51,175 nt of DNA from assembly GCA_014237405.1 (NCBI GenBank), contig JABZFO010000149.1:1-51175 (forward strand). The letters run 5' to 3'. Shown piece by piece: positions 9,801 through 17,979 of this stretch (positions are counted from its first letter, which is position 1; each line of letters opens with the position of its first letter). The notes beneath the pieces were generated by a model, which saw only the letters and a program-made list of their open reading frames with translations, searched no databases and was not told the origin of the DNA. This DNA comes from Desulfosarcina sp. (GTDB lineage Bacteria > Desulfobacterota > Desulfobacteria > Desulfobacterales > Desulfosarcinaceae). The position numbers were made by a program, and so were the translations under genes.

Positions 9801-11609
9801 ATCAGTTCCACCAGACGTATATTCACAGCCTCCGTAGGGCCATGCTTCGTTGCAGTCGTCAGCTGTTTCAGGTCCTACTAAAAAGTCATTTGCCGCCGCT
9901 TTGCCATCGGCAAAATCCTTAACGCTGCCCGGCAGCCACGCATCTTTGGTGGACGCCCCGTCTGTTATCATCAGCACAAAATTTTTGGCACAATAGGCGG
10001 AACCGACAAAAGGATCGTTGGCTGTGGTACCGGGATTGTTGGAGTAGTTCAGGGATCCATCGACGGCTTCCTGCTTATAATATTTAATTGCCGTATAGTA
10101 AGCTTCGGCCAGCGGCGTCCAGGTGTCGGCAGCCGTGTTTTGAAAGTCGTTGGTAAAGTTTTCCGTGATGCCGTCGTCAATGGGGTTTGATACCACCGCG
10201 CCGTTGCTGTTAGCCCGGGCGTTATCCCCATTGTTGTTGAACCACATATTACCCCATCGTGCCGCGTCTCCGTATCGCTGCAGCACGCCGACAGTGGTCA
10301 ACCCGTTGCCGTCCAAATCGGCAAAGTCACTTGGCTCTTCCGCCGCCACCTTCTCGACAACGATGGAATAGGTTCCCTGGCTATTGTTGGCACTGTCGTA
10401 AACGGTAAAATTGCCGCCATCGACAAAATAGGTGTGACTGCCACTGGTAAAATTGGTGATTCCGGTGGCTCCGGTGCCATCGTACGATTTGGTATAAGCC
10501 CTTGAAGCAGCAGAATTTTCACCGGTCAGCTTTTGCGTTCCTGAAGTTGTCCGCGGGTTGGCCAACCCGCCCATCAACACCTTGCGGGCCACATCGATCC
10601 GGCGCATGGTGAGCCAGTTCAAAAAGTTGCCGCTCCAGTCGCCGTTGGGATCCCGCGAAAAGATGCTGCTGGCGTAAGAGTACCTGGAAGTGGGGTCGAA
10701 ATAACCGTAATACTCCTGACAGCCTGAGAATTCCACATGAAGCACCGGCCCATGGGTGTTATCGCCATAATCATAGCCCCGGGCATCCCGCTTTCCCGTA
10801 CCGGTAATTTTAATGGCGATGGACGATCCGTCGAACCAGCCATCCCGGTTGATGATTTCCTGAATGATGGATTTGAGCTCGGGCGTCTGATACTTGGTAC
10901 CTGCCGTCCAGTGGGGCACATTACTCCAGTTTGCCGTTGTGGCGTTGTATCCCCTCGATGCGATATTATTGGCGACAGCGGAGAATGTATGAGCATCGTC
11001 CGTATCTTCTGCAACGATAACAAACGAGGTGTTTGCCGGAGGTGTTCCGTAATTGTAGGTCGTGGGCAGGCCCGTAATCGGATCCGTGCCGTTTACGGTA
11101 TAAGAGCTATTGGTATTAGACTCAAATTCAATATAGGCGTTAGTAATGGTAGCATTTTTTGGAATATTCACATTGTAAAATCGAAGGCCCACAACCGATG
11201 GACTGGCGCCGTCGTCATAATGACCATCCCCATCATCATCCGCCAACACAAAATTCCCCAGGTCCAGATCGGAGTTGTTCATATAGGTGACGGCACCGAC
11301 TGAATTTGATTCTTCGGCGTCGTCCTCACTTTTATGAATGGGAATATCTATGTTGCCACAACTGTAATCGTCTCCGGTAACGAGAGCACCGGTGCCGTTA
11401 AATCCCCCATACGCGGGGTAGTTCATACTGCCGGAATTATCCATCATGATCATAATATTGGGTGCGACCTCGCTGGACATGAACAACGGATAGGAGGTGT
11501 AGTCGGCAATGGCCGGTTCAGCAGCATTTGCAGCCGACATTCCCCAACAACCGGCAAACAGTGCCACGAACAGAAGAAAAACCGTGTTATCAATTCTTTT
11601 TCTTTTCAT
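6858..11609 (-). CDS. pilY1: PilY1-like type IV pilus tip/assembly protein with von Willebrand A domain
   Basis: 1583 residues. A signal peptide ends near ANAAEPA (residue 30). The vWA domain begins almost at once with Asp57, Ser59 and Ser61 in MMDNSGSMN, a complete MIDAS start, and continues through NFVLMITDGAST. The C-terminal ~700 residues form the PilC/PilY1 beta-propeller (GDIVHSTPISV, VYVGANDGMLHAF, ELWAYIPQTLLPHLRF). Several Ca-binding-like loops occur, such as DDDGDG near residue 123 and DNDADG near residue 880. PilY1 sits at pilus tips, primes assembly with minor pilins and senses surfaces. The gene overlaps pilX by one base with GGAGG inside the pilX end, so translation is probably coupled. 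Longer than the ~1160 residues usual in Pseudomonas because the first half is expanded. Confidence 0.93.
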   Translation of the reverse strand: MKRKRIDNTVFLLFVALFAGCWGMSAANAAEPAIADYTSYPLFMSSEVAPNIMIMMDNSGSMNYPAYGGFNGTGALVTGDDYSCGNIDIPIHKSEDDAEESNSVGAVTYMNNSDLDLGNFVLADDDGDGHYDDGASPSVVGLRFYNVNIPKNATITNAYIEFESNTNSSYTVNGTDPITGLPTTYNYGTPPANTSFVIVAEDTDDAHTFSAVANNIASRGYNATTANWSNVPHWTAGTKYQTPELKSIIQEIINRDGWFDGSSIAIKITGTGKRDARGYDYGDNTHGPVLHVEFSGCQEYYGYFDPTSRYSYASSIFSRDPNGDWSGNFLNWLTMRRIDVARKVLMGGLANPRTTSGTQKLTGENSAASRAYTKSYDGTGATGITNFTSGSHTYFVDGGNFTVYDSANNSQGTYSIVVEKVAAEEPSDFADLDGNGLTTVGVLQRYGDAARWGNMWFNNNGDNARANSNGAVVSNPIDDGITENFTNDFQNTAADTWTPLAEAYYTAIKYYKQEAVDGSLNYSNNPGTTANDPFVGSAYCAKNFVLMITDGASTKDAWLPGSVKDFADGKAAANDFLVGPETADDCNEAWPYGGCEYTSGGTDYLKDVALWARSHDIRTDIEDTQNVVLYAVYAFGREENARELLKQSAKNGGFIDRDGDNLPSGLVTDNPEDRLEWDENGDGLPDTYFEASDGAKLQKALGDAIRDILARSASGTAASVLATNSEGEGNLVQAYFRPTLSTTINNNSNPVDVTWSGYLQSLWVDPCGNLREDANGNQKLDTGKGVENPVLGTDIDPIIEYVFDDATSNTRIRRYLNHPNYDDPYDCDFEGTPEGYCTDNGIAPAGCYEFVPLDGITPLFESGRLLALADPDYRRIFTYIDNDADGVVDETSYNGFDDTDEVVAFTTDNASALTPYLGVINGSSADGFSYLGSDHSSRVDNLIDYIRGTDFFDGNNNPAMRNRTTNEIDGNDHVWKLGDIVHSTPISVSKPTDNYHIIYSDRSYQDYFDYARNRETVVYVGANDGMLHAFTSGKYDSDAGEYTDPDDMTVTITDNVGNPLSVTLDMSLGSELWAYIPQTLLPHLRFLPDPKYTHVYYVDMKPKVFDAKILPDDTHYVDSGDTEDNWGTFLIIGLNLGGKQIWTNEFGATGTDTRYFDPTYICLDVTEPRNPVLMWERSYTGLNLSQSTPSIVKVEDEWFAVFGSGPTTYDGTSTKTGKLFVVDLKTGAPYTNGTDDWLFELGEDYAFVNTPTSLDKNLNYSVDAIYFGETYCASAACESPKQFEGKIYKIAIACDPCDWNTTMANPVPVYEDDPTAWALPTVLYESDSPFTAPAALSVDYFDNGWIYIGTGRYLREADKITQNQEYIIGLKDPFYNENYKGTYYRNFASYKTLIINDLFDSNDIAVTTAGYVFQESTGSPYGGTLATSGFSYMLNDARAKDGWVRKLETSAGPSERVVSKSAVLGGIVLTPTFIPNDDICGFGGFTNFYGLYYETGTGFTKNVFDWDGSTITHDSTTYEKVNVKLSSRSIGAPPPGVGIHVGREKGVSGAKAFLQLSTGEIAAIDIETALPIKSGLTNWIENP

Positions 11610-12199
11610 TATAAACCTCCTGGTAAACCCAGCACCTTGCGATATTCAGCCAAAACGTTTGAAACACTTTGGCGTGGTCCGGACCCAAACGAGTCCAGTG
11701 CATAAAATATGTTAACCCCGCCGGTTGACCCGACGCCAACCCCCTCGGCGCCACTGGCGAATTCGACGCCTCCACCGACAACGTTACGCTGTCCGGTTCG
11801 TTGAATGTCGACTTCAATGGTATCGTTGTAAACATTGTTGCTCAGGCCAATATCGGTAATGCCTCCATCCCAGGCCGTATAACCCAGAATCTGATCATAG
11901 ACAGTATTGTCATCTGTTCCATTCAGAAAGGTGAAACCAAACCAACCCATGACTGTCGCGTCCTGTGGAGAGCTCTCATTGATGGCTTTGGAGATCAATT
12001 TGGGAGTTGAATAAACGCCCCCATCAGCATTGGTAAAAGCCATCTTATGAAACTGGTCGTTGGACGCGATCTGGTATTCAACGGTTGTGGTATTCATGGC
12101 CCATATGCCGAGGATCGTCAACGTGACGAGGATCAAAAGGGCAGCGATAATCACCGACCCGCTTTCGTCGGACTTCATTTTATTGACTAGATAATGCAT
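11609..12199 (-). CDS. pilX: PilX-like minor pilin assembly protein
   Basis: 196 residues with the PilX N-terminal domain: GSVIIAALLILVTLTILGIWA is a membrane helix after a short basic/acidic leader, followed by TTVEYQIASNDQFHKMAF, which is the family signature. It lacks a typical prepilin G|FTLxE site, as PilX proteins often do. PilX joins the minor-pilin complex that starts pilus assembly and holds PilY1 at the tip. Ten bases separate it from pilV and its stop overlaps the pilY1 start. Assignment rests on the N-terminus and gene order; the C-terminal half is poorly conserved. Confidence 0.85.
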   Translation of the reverse strand: MHYLVNKMKSDESGSVIIAALLILVTLTILGIWAMNTTTVEYQIASNDQFHKMAFTNADGGVYSTPKLISKAINESSPQDATVMGWFGFTFLNGTDDNTVYDQILGYTAWDGGITDIGLSNNVYNDTIEVDIQRTGQRNVVGGGVEFASGAEGVGVGSTGGVNIFYALDSFGSGPRQSVSNVLAEYRKVLGLPGGL

Positions 12200-12209
12200 C
12201 GCCGTCTCC

Positions 12210-12692
12210 TTAAACGATCTTGGGTATTCTATTCTGCAAGCTGATGGTTCTCGTCTGACCCCCTAAAGTCTTGGTAACCGTTACGGTAACGATCTTATAA
12301 TTGTAAATATCGGTACCTATATTCGGTCCCAAATCTACCTCGTTAACCGTCCAGGAGATTGATATTGGTCCGGTTTCACCGGCCTCATCGATCTGGCCGT
12401 TATAGTTGTTATCGATACCATCTAAGGCCTGCGGGGGATTGGTCGTGACAATGGCATCATAGGCGGAAACATTAGCCGCCCCTTGAGTTAACAGCCATTC
12501 TGCCTGACCCAGAGCCCATTCAGAACTATAAGTGACGCTTTGTGCGTTGGTGTTTCCTCCTGTTGAGTTGATCTGCATCATCCCAACAGCCAATATGCCT
12601 ATGCTGAAAATGGCCATGGCGATCAATACCTCAATGATGGTAAAGCCACTCTCACCAGTATTCAACATTTTGTATTTATTTGACTTTATCAT
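12210..12692 (-). CDS. pilV: PilV-like type IV pilus minor pilin
   Basis: 160 residues from ATG with AAGGGTG nine bases upstream. A TTG 27 bases earlier, directly after the pilW stop, is a less likely start. The prepilin peptidase site is ESG|FTIIEVLIAMAIFSIG, with Gly16 before the cut and Glu at mature position 5. The rest is short, with an acidic GIDNNYNGQIDEAG loop that may bind calcium. It acts in the minor pilin priming complex at the inner membrane. Order fimT-pilW-pilV-pilX-pilY1 matches the standard cluster. Confidence 0.87.
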   Translation of the reverse strand: MIKSNKYKMLNTGESGFTIIEVLIAMAIFSIGILAVGMMQINSTGGNTNAQSVTYSSEWALGQAEWLLTQGAANVSAYDAIVTTNPPQALDGIDNNYNGQIDEAGETGPISISWTVNEVDLGPNIGTDIYNYKIVTVTVTKTLGGQTRTISLQNRIPKIV

Positions 12693-12719
12693 TTTTTGCA
12701 CACCCTTGCCCTTTTTCAA

Positions 12720-13373
12720 TCACATACCCATATTCCGGCACCAGACACTGGCGCTCATGAGCGCCCGTCTCGATGTATCATTCACGGGCCCGAAAATAGT
12801 GGTACCAATCCGGTTGGTGTATGTGTCTGTATTGGTATGTTTAAATGACATAACCGGATCGTCTGCCCGGGCAACGATAGTAACCTGGACAAGACGAATG
12901 GATGCCCGCTCTGTTTCATTATTTGGATACGGAATCAACGCAGTCATGGTATCATCGTAGTAGACAAAATCTATGGCATCTATGTTTTCCGCAACAGGCT
13001 GCAGTCCGGACCCTGTATCGCGTCCAAGGTCCCCGCCACTGAGCGCATAACGGATCACTTCATTGGCATCATTGCAGTCACCGTCTCCATCAGCATCGAT
13101 CTGGAATTGGAAGTCGGTGGCCGTGGCTATCAGCACCGTCGCATCTGCCCCTGCAGAGGGGTCATAACCCGCCATCTGGATCTCCTTTTTCATCACATGC
13201 ATTGCAGCTCTGGCATTTTGATGCAAGTCAACCAAACTTTGCTGTGTCATATGGGATCGCAGCTGGCTCTGGTATGTTGAGGAAATGCCAAGCATCACAA
13301 TACTGCCGATGGCCAAGGCAATCATCATCTCGAGCAGTGTAAAACCGTTTGCATCCTTCGTGTTGGGTCTCAT
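12720..13373 (-). CDS. pilW: PilW-like type IV pilus minor pilin
   Basis: 217 residues. Class III prepilin start: DANG|FTLLEMMIALAIGSIV, with Gly10 before the cut and Glu at mature position 5. The downstream text (SLVDLHQNARAAMHVMKKEIQMAGYDPSAGA) is diagnostic for the PilW family. A DADGDGDCNDANE loop in the middle is a likely calcium site. It belongs to the pilus-tip priming complex. The next gene's likely start lies 27 bp beyond its stop, so coupling is plausible. Confidence 0.9.
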   Translation of the reverse strand: MRPNTKDANGFTLLEMMIALAIGSIVMLGISSTYQSQLRSHMTQQSLVDLHQNARAAMHVMKKEIQMAGYDPSAGADATVLIATATDFQFQIDADGDGDCNDANEVIRYALSGGDLGRDTGSGLQPVAENIDAIDFVYYDDTMTALIPYPNNETERASIRLVQVTIVARADDPVMSFKHTNTDTYTNRIGTTIFGPVNDTSRRALMSASVWCRNMGM

Positions 13374-13396
13374 AATCGTAACCTTTATAGAAATCG

Positions 13397-13912
13397 CTAG
13401 TACTGAATCCTGACCCTTCCGGCCATACTCACAAAAATTCTACGGATATCTCCGGCCGTATTTGAAATCTGTGCATTTCCAATTGTATCGGGGAGACCGT
13501 TGCCGCCAAAAGCCACGGCGTGCCCGGCAAAGGTTGTTGCATCGATATTCACACCATTCGGAAGTTGCCTGCTTGAAAGGATTCTCTCTGTTCCATCCTG
13601 TACACCATTATTGGCACCGTCTGGAATTCCATCGGAATCCAAATCACCCGTCCCCGATCCATCATCTATAAACAATATGTAATCCCTCGCCAGACCACCG
13701 CTAGGTGCAAAGAAAACGGTGACATCATTGTTTTCTTTCGCTGCCATGGATTTTGCCAACTGGAATGCTGAATAAATATCCCTTGCACCATCTCCCAGTT
13801 TCGTCCTATTCCTCCAGGCGATCATGTTGGGGATTGCAATGGCAGAGACCACAGCGATGATCCCAATCACGGTAAGTAGCTCAAAAAGACTGAATCCTGA
13901 ATTTCCCCGCAT
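13397..13912 (-). CDS. FimT/GspH-like pseudopilin, first gene of minor-pilin operon
   Basis: 171 residues. Prepilin site GNSG|FSLFELLTVIGIIAVVSAIA with Gly6 and Glu at mature +5, then IPNMIAWRNRTKLGDGARDIYSAFQLAKSMA, the usual GspH/FimT helix. A DSDGIPDGANNGVQDG loop may bind calcium. It has an AGGAG ribosome site and sits 26 nt after the start expected from the sigma-54 type promoter upstream. In type IV systems this protein is one of the tip minor pilins. FimT homologues also bind DNA during competence, but I see no evidence for that here. Confidence 0.87.
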   Translation of the reverse strand: MRGNSGFSLFELLTVIGIIAVVSAIAIPNMIAWRNRTKLGDGARDIYSAFQLAKSMAAKENNDVTVFFAPSGGLARDYILFIDDGSGTGDLDSDGIPDGANNGVQDGTERILSSRQLPNGVNIDATTFAGHAVAFGGNGLPDTIGNAQISNTAGDIRRIFVSMAGRVRIQY

Positions 13913-13948
13913 TATTTTCTCCTAAAAGTTTATATACAAGAAACGGTA

Positions 13949-13964
13949 AGCATTTTTAATGCCA
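13949..13964 (-). promoter_or_regulatory. Sigma-54 (RpoN) type promoter for the minor-pilin operon
   Basis: The minus strand reads TGGCATTAAAAATGCT, aligned without gaps to the consensus TGGCAC-N5-TTGCW: the -24 GG and -12 GC are exactly 10 bases apart. A start about 12 bases on would leave a ~26-nt leader holding the AGGAG site of the fimT/gspH gene. Pilin genes under RpoN and PilR are known in several proteobacteria. Confidence 0.6.
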
Positions 13965-14315
13965 GAACATTTATGCAAAATTCAAGGAAATCCTGCTTTA
14001 CAAAAATAAACAATCTTTACAGTCGGTTAAATATTCCAGAAAGTACGCCAGGGTGTCTGATCGACATGTCGCAGGCCCATCAATCGAGGATATTTTCCAA
14101 ACACGCATCTTCAACTATTAAAATATTTAATGGCACTGATTTGAGGTATCGAATCAAGATATCTCAACCATTGCCATCTTCATGAATGTACTATAAATAA
14201 GTATTTTTTCAGTTAGTTGTAATTCCTGGCCCCTTGAATATAGAAAAATCGGGTAACACTCCGATTAGTAGAAACCTGTTGAAACGGCTGACTGCTATTA
14301 ATTTTTTTTAGGCAA
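13965..14315. other. Gene-free AT-rich spacer between pilin operon and lpxK
   Basis: About 350 bp with no convincing ORF. It must carry the enhancer site for the sigma-54 promoter if that call is right, since such activators bind 80-150 bp upstream. I see A/T-rich blocks (TTAAAATATTTAAT) but no recognisable operator. Confidence 0.6.
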
Positions 14316-15449
14316 TCAAGCATCAGGCCTTTTCAGTGCACCCGAGATGAAATTGAGGAAACAATGCTTATCACCAAGCAATTGAATATTCACATCAACG
14401 GCCACCAACGCCACCGGCCATCGGGTATAGTTTTCGATTTTTACAAAATCCTTAAAGGTGGTGACGAGAACCTCAGCGCCTTTCTCTTTAGCCGTTTCGG
14501 CGATTCGGTCTAAATCTTTGGGACCATATCTGTAGTGGTCGGCAAAGGAAAATTTATGGTCAAGGTTGCACCCCGCCTGTTCCAATGAATCGAAAAACTG
14601 ATCATTGTCCGCCAGGCCCGAGAAGGCCACTGTTTTTTTGCCCTTCAAAATGGAAATATCCATCACATCATTTAAAAAGGTGCCATACCCTTGGTCGGTC
14701 TTTCTGACAACCGGAGTGTGGACGGTGTAAAAAACCGGTCGGAGTTTAGGCAACCCATTAATATTGGATGATATGACGTTTTTTTTGCTGCGGGTAAAAA
14801 TGACCGCATGCGCACGGCTTAATGCCGAAACCGGTTCTCTCAACAGGCCGCGCGGGAGCAGGTATCCGTTACCAAGGGGCGATCGGCTGTCCAGGAGCAC
14901 CAGGTTGATATCTCTTTTCAACCGGATGTGCTGAAAGGCGTCATCGAGCACAATGACATCCGGGTTGAACCGCTCCATGGCCATCATGCCGGCCTCGTAT
15001 CTCCGTCTCCCTACGACAATGGGGATGTCCTTTAAAATTCTGGCCATCAGGTAAGGTTCATCACCGGCATCCTCAGGGCCTTTGAATATCGTCTCACCAT
15101 CGCTGACGATACCTCCCTTATCTTCCATCCGCCCTCGGTATCCTCTGCTGATCACCACAACACGGTAGCCCAGGTCCCTTATGATTTGAGCAACCAGAAT
15201 TGTCATGGGCGTCTTGCCCGTTCCACCGGCAATGATATTGCCGATGGACACAACGCGGCATGGAAGGGTTTTGGATGGAAGCACTCCTTTTTCATACAGA
15301 CGGGCGCGGATGCACATCACGCCACCGTAAGCAACTGAGAGGAAAAGCAAAACTGTTTCAATTGAGAAGATCGGCGAAGGACCTGTTCCTTTAGCAACGG
15401 ATTCAACCCGGCATCTTAACCGTTCAATATAATCCGTTAATCTGGTCAT
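14316..15449 (-). CDS. lpxK: Tetraacyldisaccharide 4'-kinase
   Basis: 377 residues. LpxK phosphorylates the 4' position of the lipid A disaccharide at the cytoplasmic face of the inner membrane. A membrane-associated N-terminal helix (ETVLLFLSVAYGGVMCI) is followed by the ATP-binding loop, Gly75 to Thr80 in SIGNIIAGGTGKTPMT, and then VVVISRGYRGR and the DVIVLDDAFQH block, all family hallmarks. Its ATG overlaps the waaA stop (ATGA), so the two are coupled. Position after lptF-lptG-waaA places it in an LPS biogenesis operon. Length is slightly above the E. coli enzyme (328). Confidence 0.93.
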   Translation of the reverse strand: MTRLTDYIERLRCRVESVAKGTGPSPIFSIETVLLFLSVAYGGVMCIRARLYEKGVLPSKTLPCRVVSIGNIIAGGTGKTPMTILVAQIIRDLGYRVVVISRGYRGRMEDKGGIVSDGETIFKGPEDAGDEPYLMARILKDIPIVVGRRRYEAGMMAMERFNPDVIVLDDAFQHIRLKRDINLVLLDSRSPLGNGYLLPRGLLREPVSALSRAHAVIFTRSKKNVISSNINGLPKLRPVFYTVHTPVVRKTDQGYGTFLNDVMDISILKGKKTVAFSGLADNDQFFDSLEQAGCNLDHKFSFADHYRYGPKDLDRIAETAKEKGAEVLVTTFKDFVKIENYTRWPVALVAVDVNIQLLGDKHCFLNFISGALKRPDA

Positions 15450-16707
15450 CGATCCCCTAAATTTGCGATAACCGCAATGGTTCGCTCCACGGCCCCCCTG
15501 TTTTTAGAAAACACCTCGTAGGCACACCGGCCAACATGGGAACTCTTTTCTTTGCTTAGGATCAGTTCCCGCACATTATCAGCGAGTTGGTCCGCATTAA
15601 AAACCCGTATCGCACCACCGGCATGCTCGAGTGCTTGGCAGATCCACCGAAAGTCATCGGTGTGGGGCCCGAAAAGTACCGGCTTGGCGACAGAGGCGGG
15701 CTCCAAGGGATTGTGCCCCCCCGCCCGCACCAGGCTACCCCCTACAAAGGCAACGTCAGCCAACACATACAGTTTTCGCAGTACCCCGATACGATCGACC
15801 ACCACCACACTTGACGGTCTTTGATGCCTTTCTACCTGATCCATGGTCATGGCATCGAAACCTGAACGGTTGAAGATCTTGCACACGTCGGCAGCCCGGC
15901 CCGGATCTCTCGGTGCAACAATCAGCACCGAGTTGATGCCGGATGCACAAATCCTTCGGTATGCATCTGACAAAGCTTTCTCTTCCCCGTCGTGAGTGCT
16001 GCCAGCCAGCAATACGGGCGCATTTGCAGAAAGTTTTAATTTTTCCGAAAGCTGATTACGATCATCGGTCGAAATGCTGACCGGCGCCTGGTCGAACTTG
16101 ATATTCCCCACTGTCACCAATCGGTTTTCAGGAACGCCAAGATCCCGGAATCGCCGCCGATCTGAATCTGTCTGTACGCAGATATGGACGAACAAAGACA
16201 ACAGTGGCGCCATTAGAAGACCAACGCGTTTATACCCACTAAAGGACCGGTCCGAAAGCCGGGCGTTTACCAGATAAACGGGTATCCTGCGTTTATTTAA
16301 CCGGTATAGAAAGTTCGGCCAGATGTCTGTTTCCACAATCACCACCTGACGGGGTTTAATGATATTCAGCGCCCGGTTCACGGAGAAGATGGTATCAGCG
16401 CCTGGGTACCATGCTTTTGGGCCAATGCCTTTACCAATGGTTCTGCCGACAGCACCTCTCCCACGGAAAGGGCATGGATCCAAATCCGCTTCCGGGCATC
16501 GGCGGATTCAGGATCTTTCCGGGGGAGGGCTTCCATAAACAATCTTTTAAAAAAGGTGCGACGGTACTTTTTTCGAAACCACACCAAAGGGATCCATATC
16601 GGACACAGCACACAAAGCGCTGCCAGCATTAAGAAGTTATATATAAAGAAAGCTGATCCAAAGGACCACGCTTTGATTCGCCCTTGGAAAGGGGTGTCGA
16701 CCTTCAT
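15446..16707 (-). pseudogene. waaA: Kdo transferase (3-deoxy-D-manno-octulosonic acid transferase), split by internal deletion
   Basis: The N-terminal ~95 residues are in one frame (ending WIHALSVGEVLSAEPLVKALAQKHG) and the C-terminal ~325 in another (starting ADTIFSVNRALNIIKP, then VIVETDIWPNFLYRLNKRRIPVYLVNARLSDRSF). Both halves are typical WaaA/KdtA: N-terminal membrane anchor, GT30 donor domain, KPVLFGPHTDDF and GGHNPLEPA near the end. Roughly 40-45 residues normally found between VKAL and FSV (including the conserved T-x-T-x-T-G stretch) are missing, and the join falls at or near a GGTACC around 16400. WaaA adds Kdo to lipid IVA and is normally essential, so an assembly collapse is as likely as a real lesion. 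Its stop overlaps the lpxK start. Confidence 0.82.
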
Positions 16708-16720
16708 CTGAATTGAACCC

Positions 16721-16855
16721 TGGAATCCAGGAGCCAGAATCCAGAATCCAGAATGAAGATGATGTCGCTGTACTCCTCCGCTTTTACTCTAAGGACTGAG
16801 CCGAAGGCGAACCCATACTTCTGAATTCTGACTCCTGGATTCTGAATTCTTCTGG
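16721..16855. repeat. Intergenic repeat, family D, copy 1, with tandem CCAGAATC arms
   Basis: Left arm repeats CCAGAAT three times and the right arm has the inverse (TTCTGACTCCTGGATTCTG), so the whole can fold on itself. The core between them (GATGTCGCT...CTCCG...GGACTGAGCCGAAGGCGA) recurs near 32.2 kb. Confidence 0.65.
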
Positions 16856-16902
16856 CGTCTTTAAACGATTCCGTCAAAATTATCTGACCTCCTGCGATTT
16901 AA

Positions 16903-17979
16903 TCAGTTCGCATTGAGCAGCAAAAAACCGGCAACACTGAAAAAAACGAGGTTGGCCACCCATGAGGCGACCACAGGCGGCATCATTTCTGCGTAACCCA
17001 GGGAGATGCAAAAGCTGTTGAAAATCCAGTAGAGAAAAGTGATCCCCAACCCATAGGTAATGCTCACCGGCATCCCCTCGCGCAATTTGCCCCGTAGGGC
17101 GATTCCGGTTCCAAGCACGCTGAGAAAGATGCAGACAAACGGTGCGGCAATTTTGCTGTGATAGTCGACCCGATAGCGAACGGCACCGTACCCTTCCCGC
17201 TCCACTTTTTCGATATATCGACCCAATTCGGCCAACCCCATTTCATCGGATCGTTTTGCCGCCTGGGCCAGGTCATCCGGATTCAGGTCGATGTCGGCCG
17301 TCATCGTGTTGTGCAGCTTAAGTTGATGGGCGCCGGTATTTTTTTCAAACACCTGCTCAACGGCACCGTTAAGTCGCCACCGGCCGTTTTTAAACTCGCC
17401 TGATTCAGCATCGACCCGATTGATCAGATTGAAATTGTTATCGAAAGTATGAATCGTAATGCCCGACACACGTTTTTCTTCAGGTGTATATTGTTTGATA
17501 TGGATGATCTGCCGGGCGGCCCGCATCCAGATGTCATTGGTCCTGGATGCATAGATGTTTTTTTTTCGGACCTCCTGAAGCCAGATCTGGTTGGCATTGA
17601 CCATAAAGACCGGCACAACCATTTCGGCAACCACAAACAGCACGCCACAAAATAGCACGCCAAGCACCATCGTTGGCTTGAGCAATCGGTCTTTGCCGAT
17701 GCCACAGCTTTTCAGGGCAAGGACCTCATTATTCTTGCTCATCAACCCCAATGCAACCAGAATGGACAGGAGAAAGCCAACCGGTGCGATCTGGTTAAAA
17801 ATAAAGGGTAGTTTGAACAGCAAATACACGATGCAACGGCTCACGGGAACGCCTGCCTCGATAAAATTGTCCACTTTCTCGATGAAATCAATGGCGATAT
17901 AAATGCTGAGCACCGCCACCAAAACGATGGCAAAGCATGCGAGGATCTCTCTGGTGACATATCGGTAGAGGATGGTCAT
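16903..17979 (-). CDS. lptG: LPS export ABC system permease LptG
   Basis: 358 residues from ATG (TILYRYVTREILACFAIVLVAVL), whose first bases overlap the lptF stop (ATGA); the longer frame upstream is only a shadow of lptF. YjgP/YjgQ family: three N-terminal membrane helices (VLVAVLSIYIAIDFI; IVYLLFKLPFIFNQI; FLLSILVALGLMSKNNEVLALKS), a periplasmic beta-jellyroll of ~150 residues, and three C-terminal helices ending FFSVAGFLLLNAN. LptG pairs with LptF and the LptB ATPase to pull LPS from the inner membrane to the LptC/A bridge. LptB is not in the window. The 195-bp gap to waaA is filled by a repeat. Confidence 0.93.
   Translation of the reverse strand: MTILYRYVTREILACFAIVLVAVLSIYIAIDFIEKVDNFIEAGVPVSRCIVYLLFKLPFIFNQIAPVGFLLSILVALGLMSKNNEVLALKSCGIGKDRLLKPTMVLGVLFCGVLFVVAEMVVPVFMVNANQIWLQEVRKKNIYASRTNDIWMRAARQIIHIKQYTPEEKRVSGITIHTFDNNFNLINRVDAESGEFKNGRWRLNGAVEQVFEKNTGAHQLKLHNTMTADIDLNPDDLAQAAKRSDEMGLAELGRYIEKVEREGYGAVRYRVDYHSKIAAPFVCIFLSVLGTGIALRGKLREGMPVSITYGLGITFLYWIFNSFCISLGYAEMMPPVVASWVANLVFFSVAGFLLLNAN

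Noticed and set aside
2150..16410. GGTACC as the common cause of the internal gene losses
   Set aside because: GGTACC occurs about ten times in the window, mostly in intact genes, and the argJ, AEC and formiminotransferase joins lack it.
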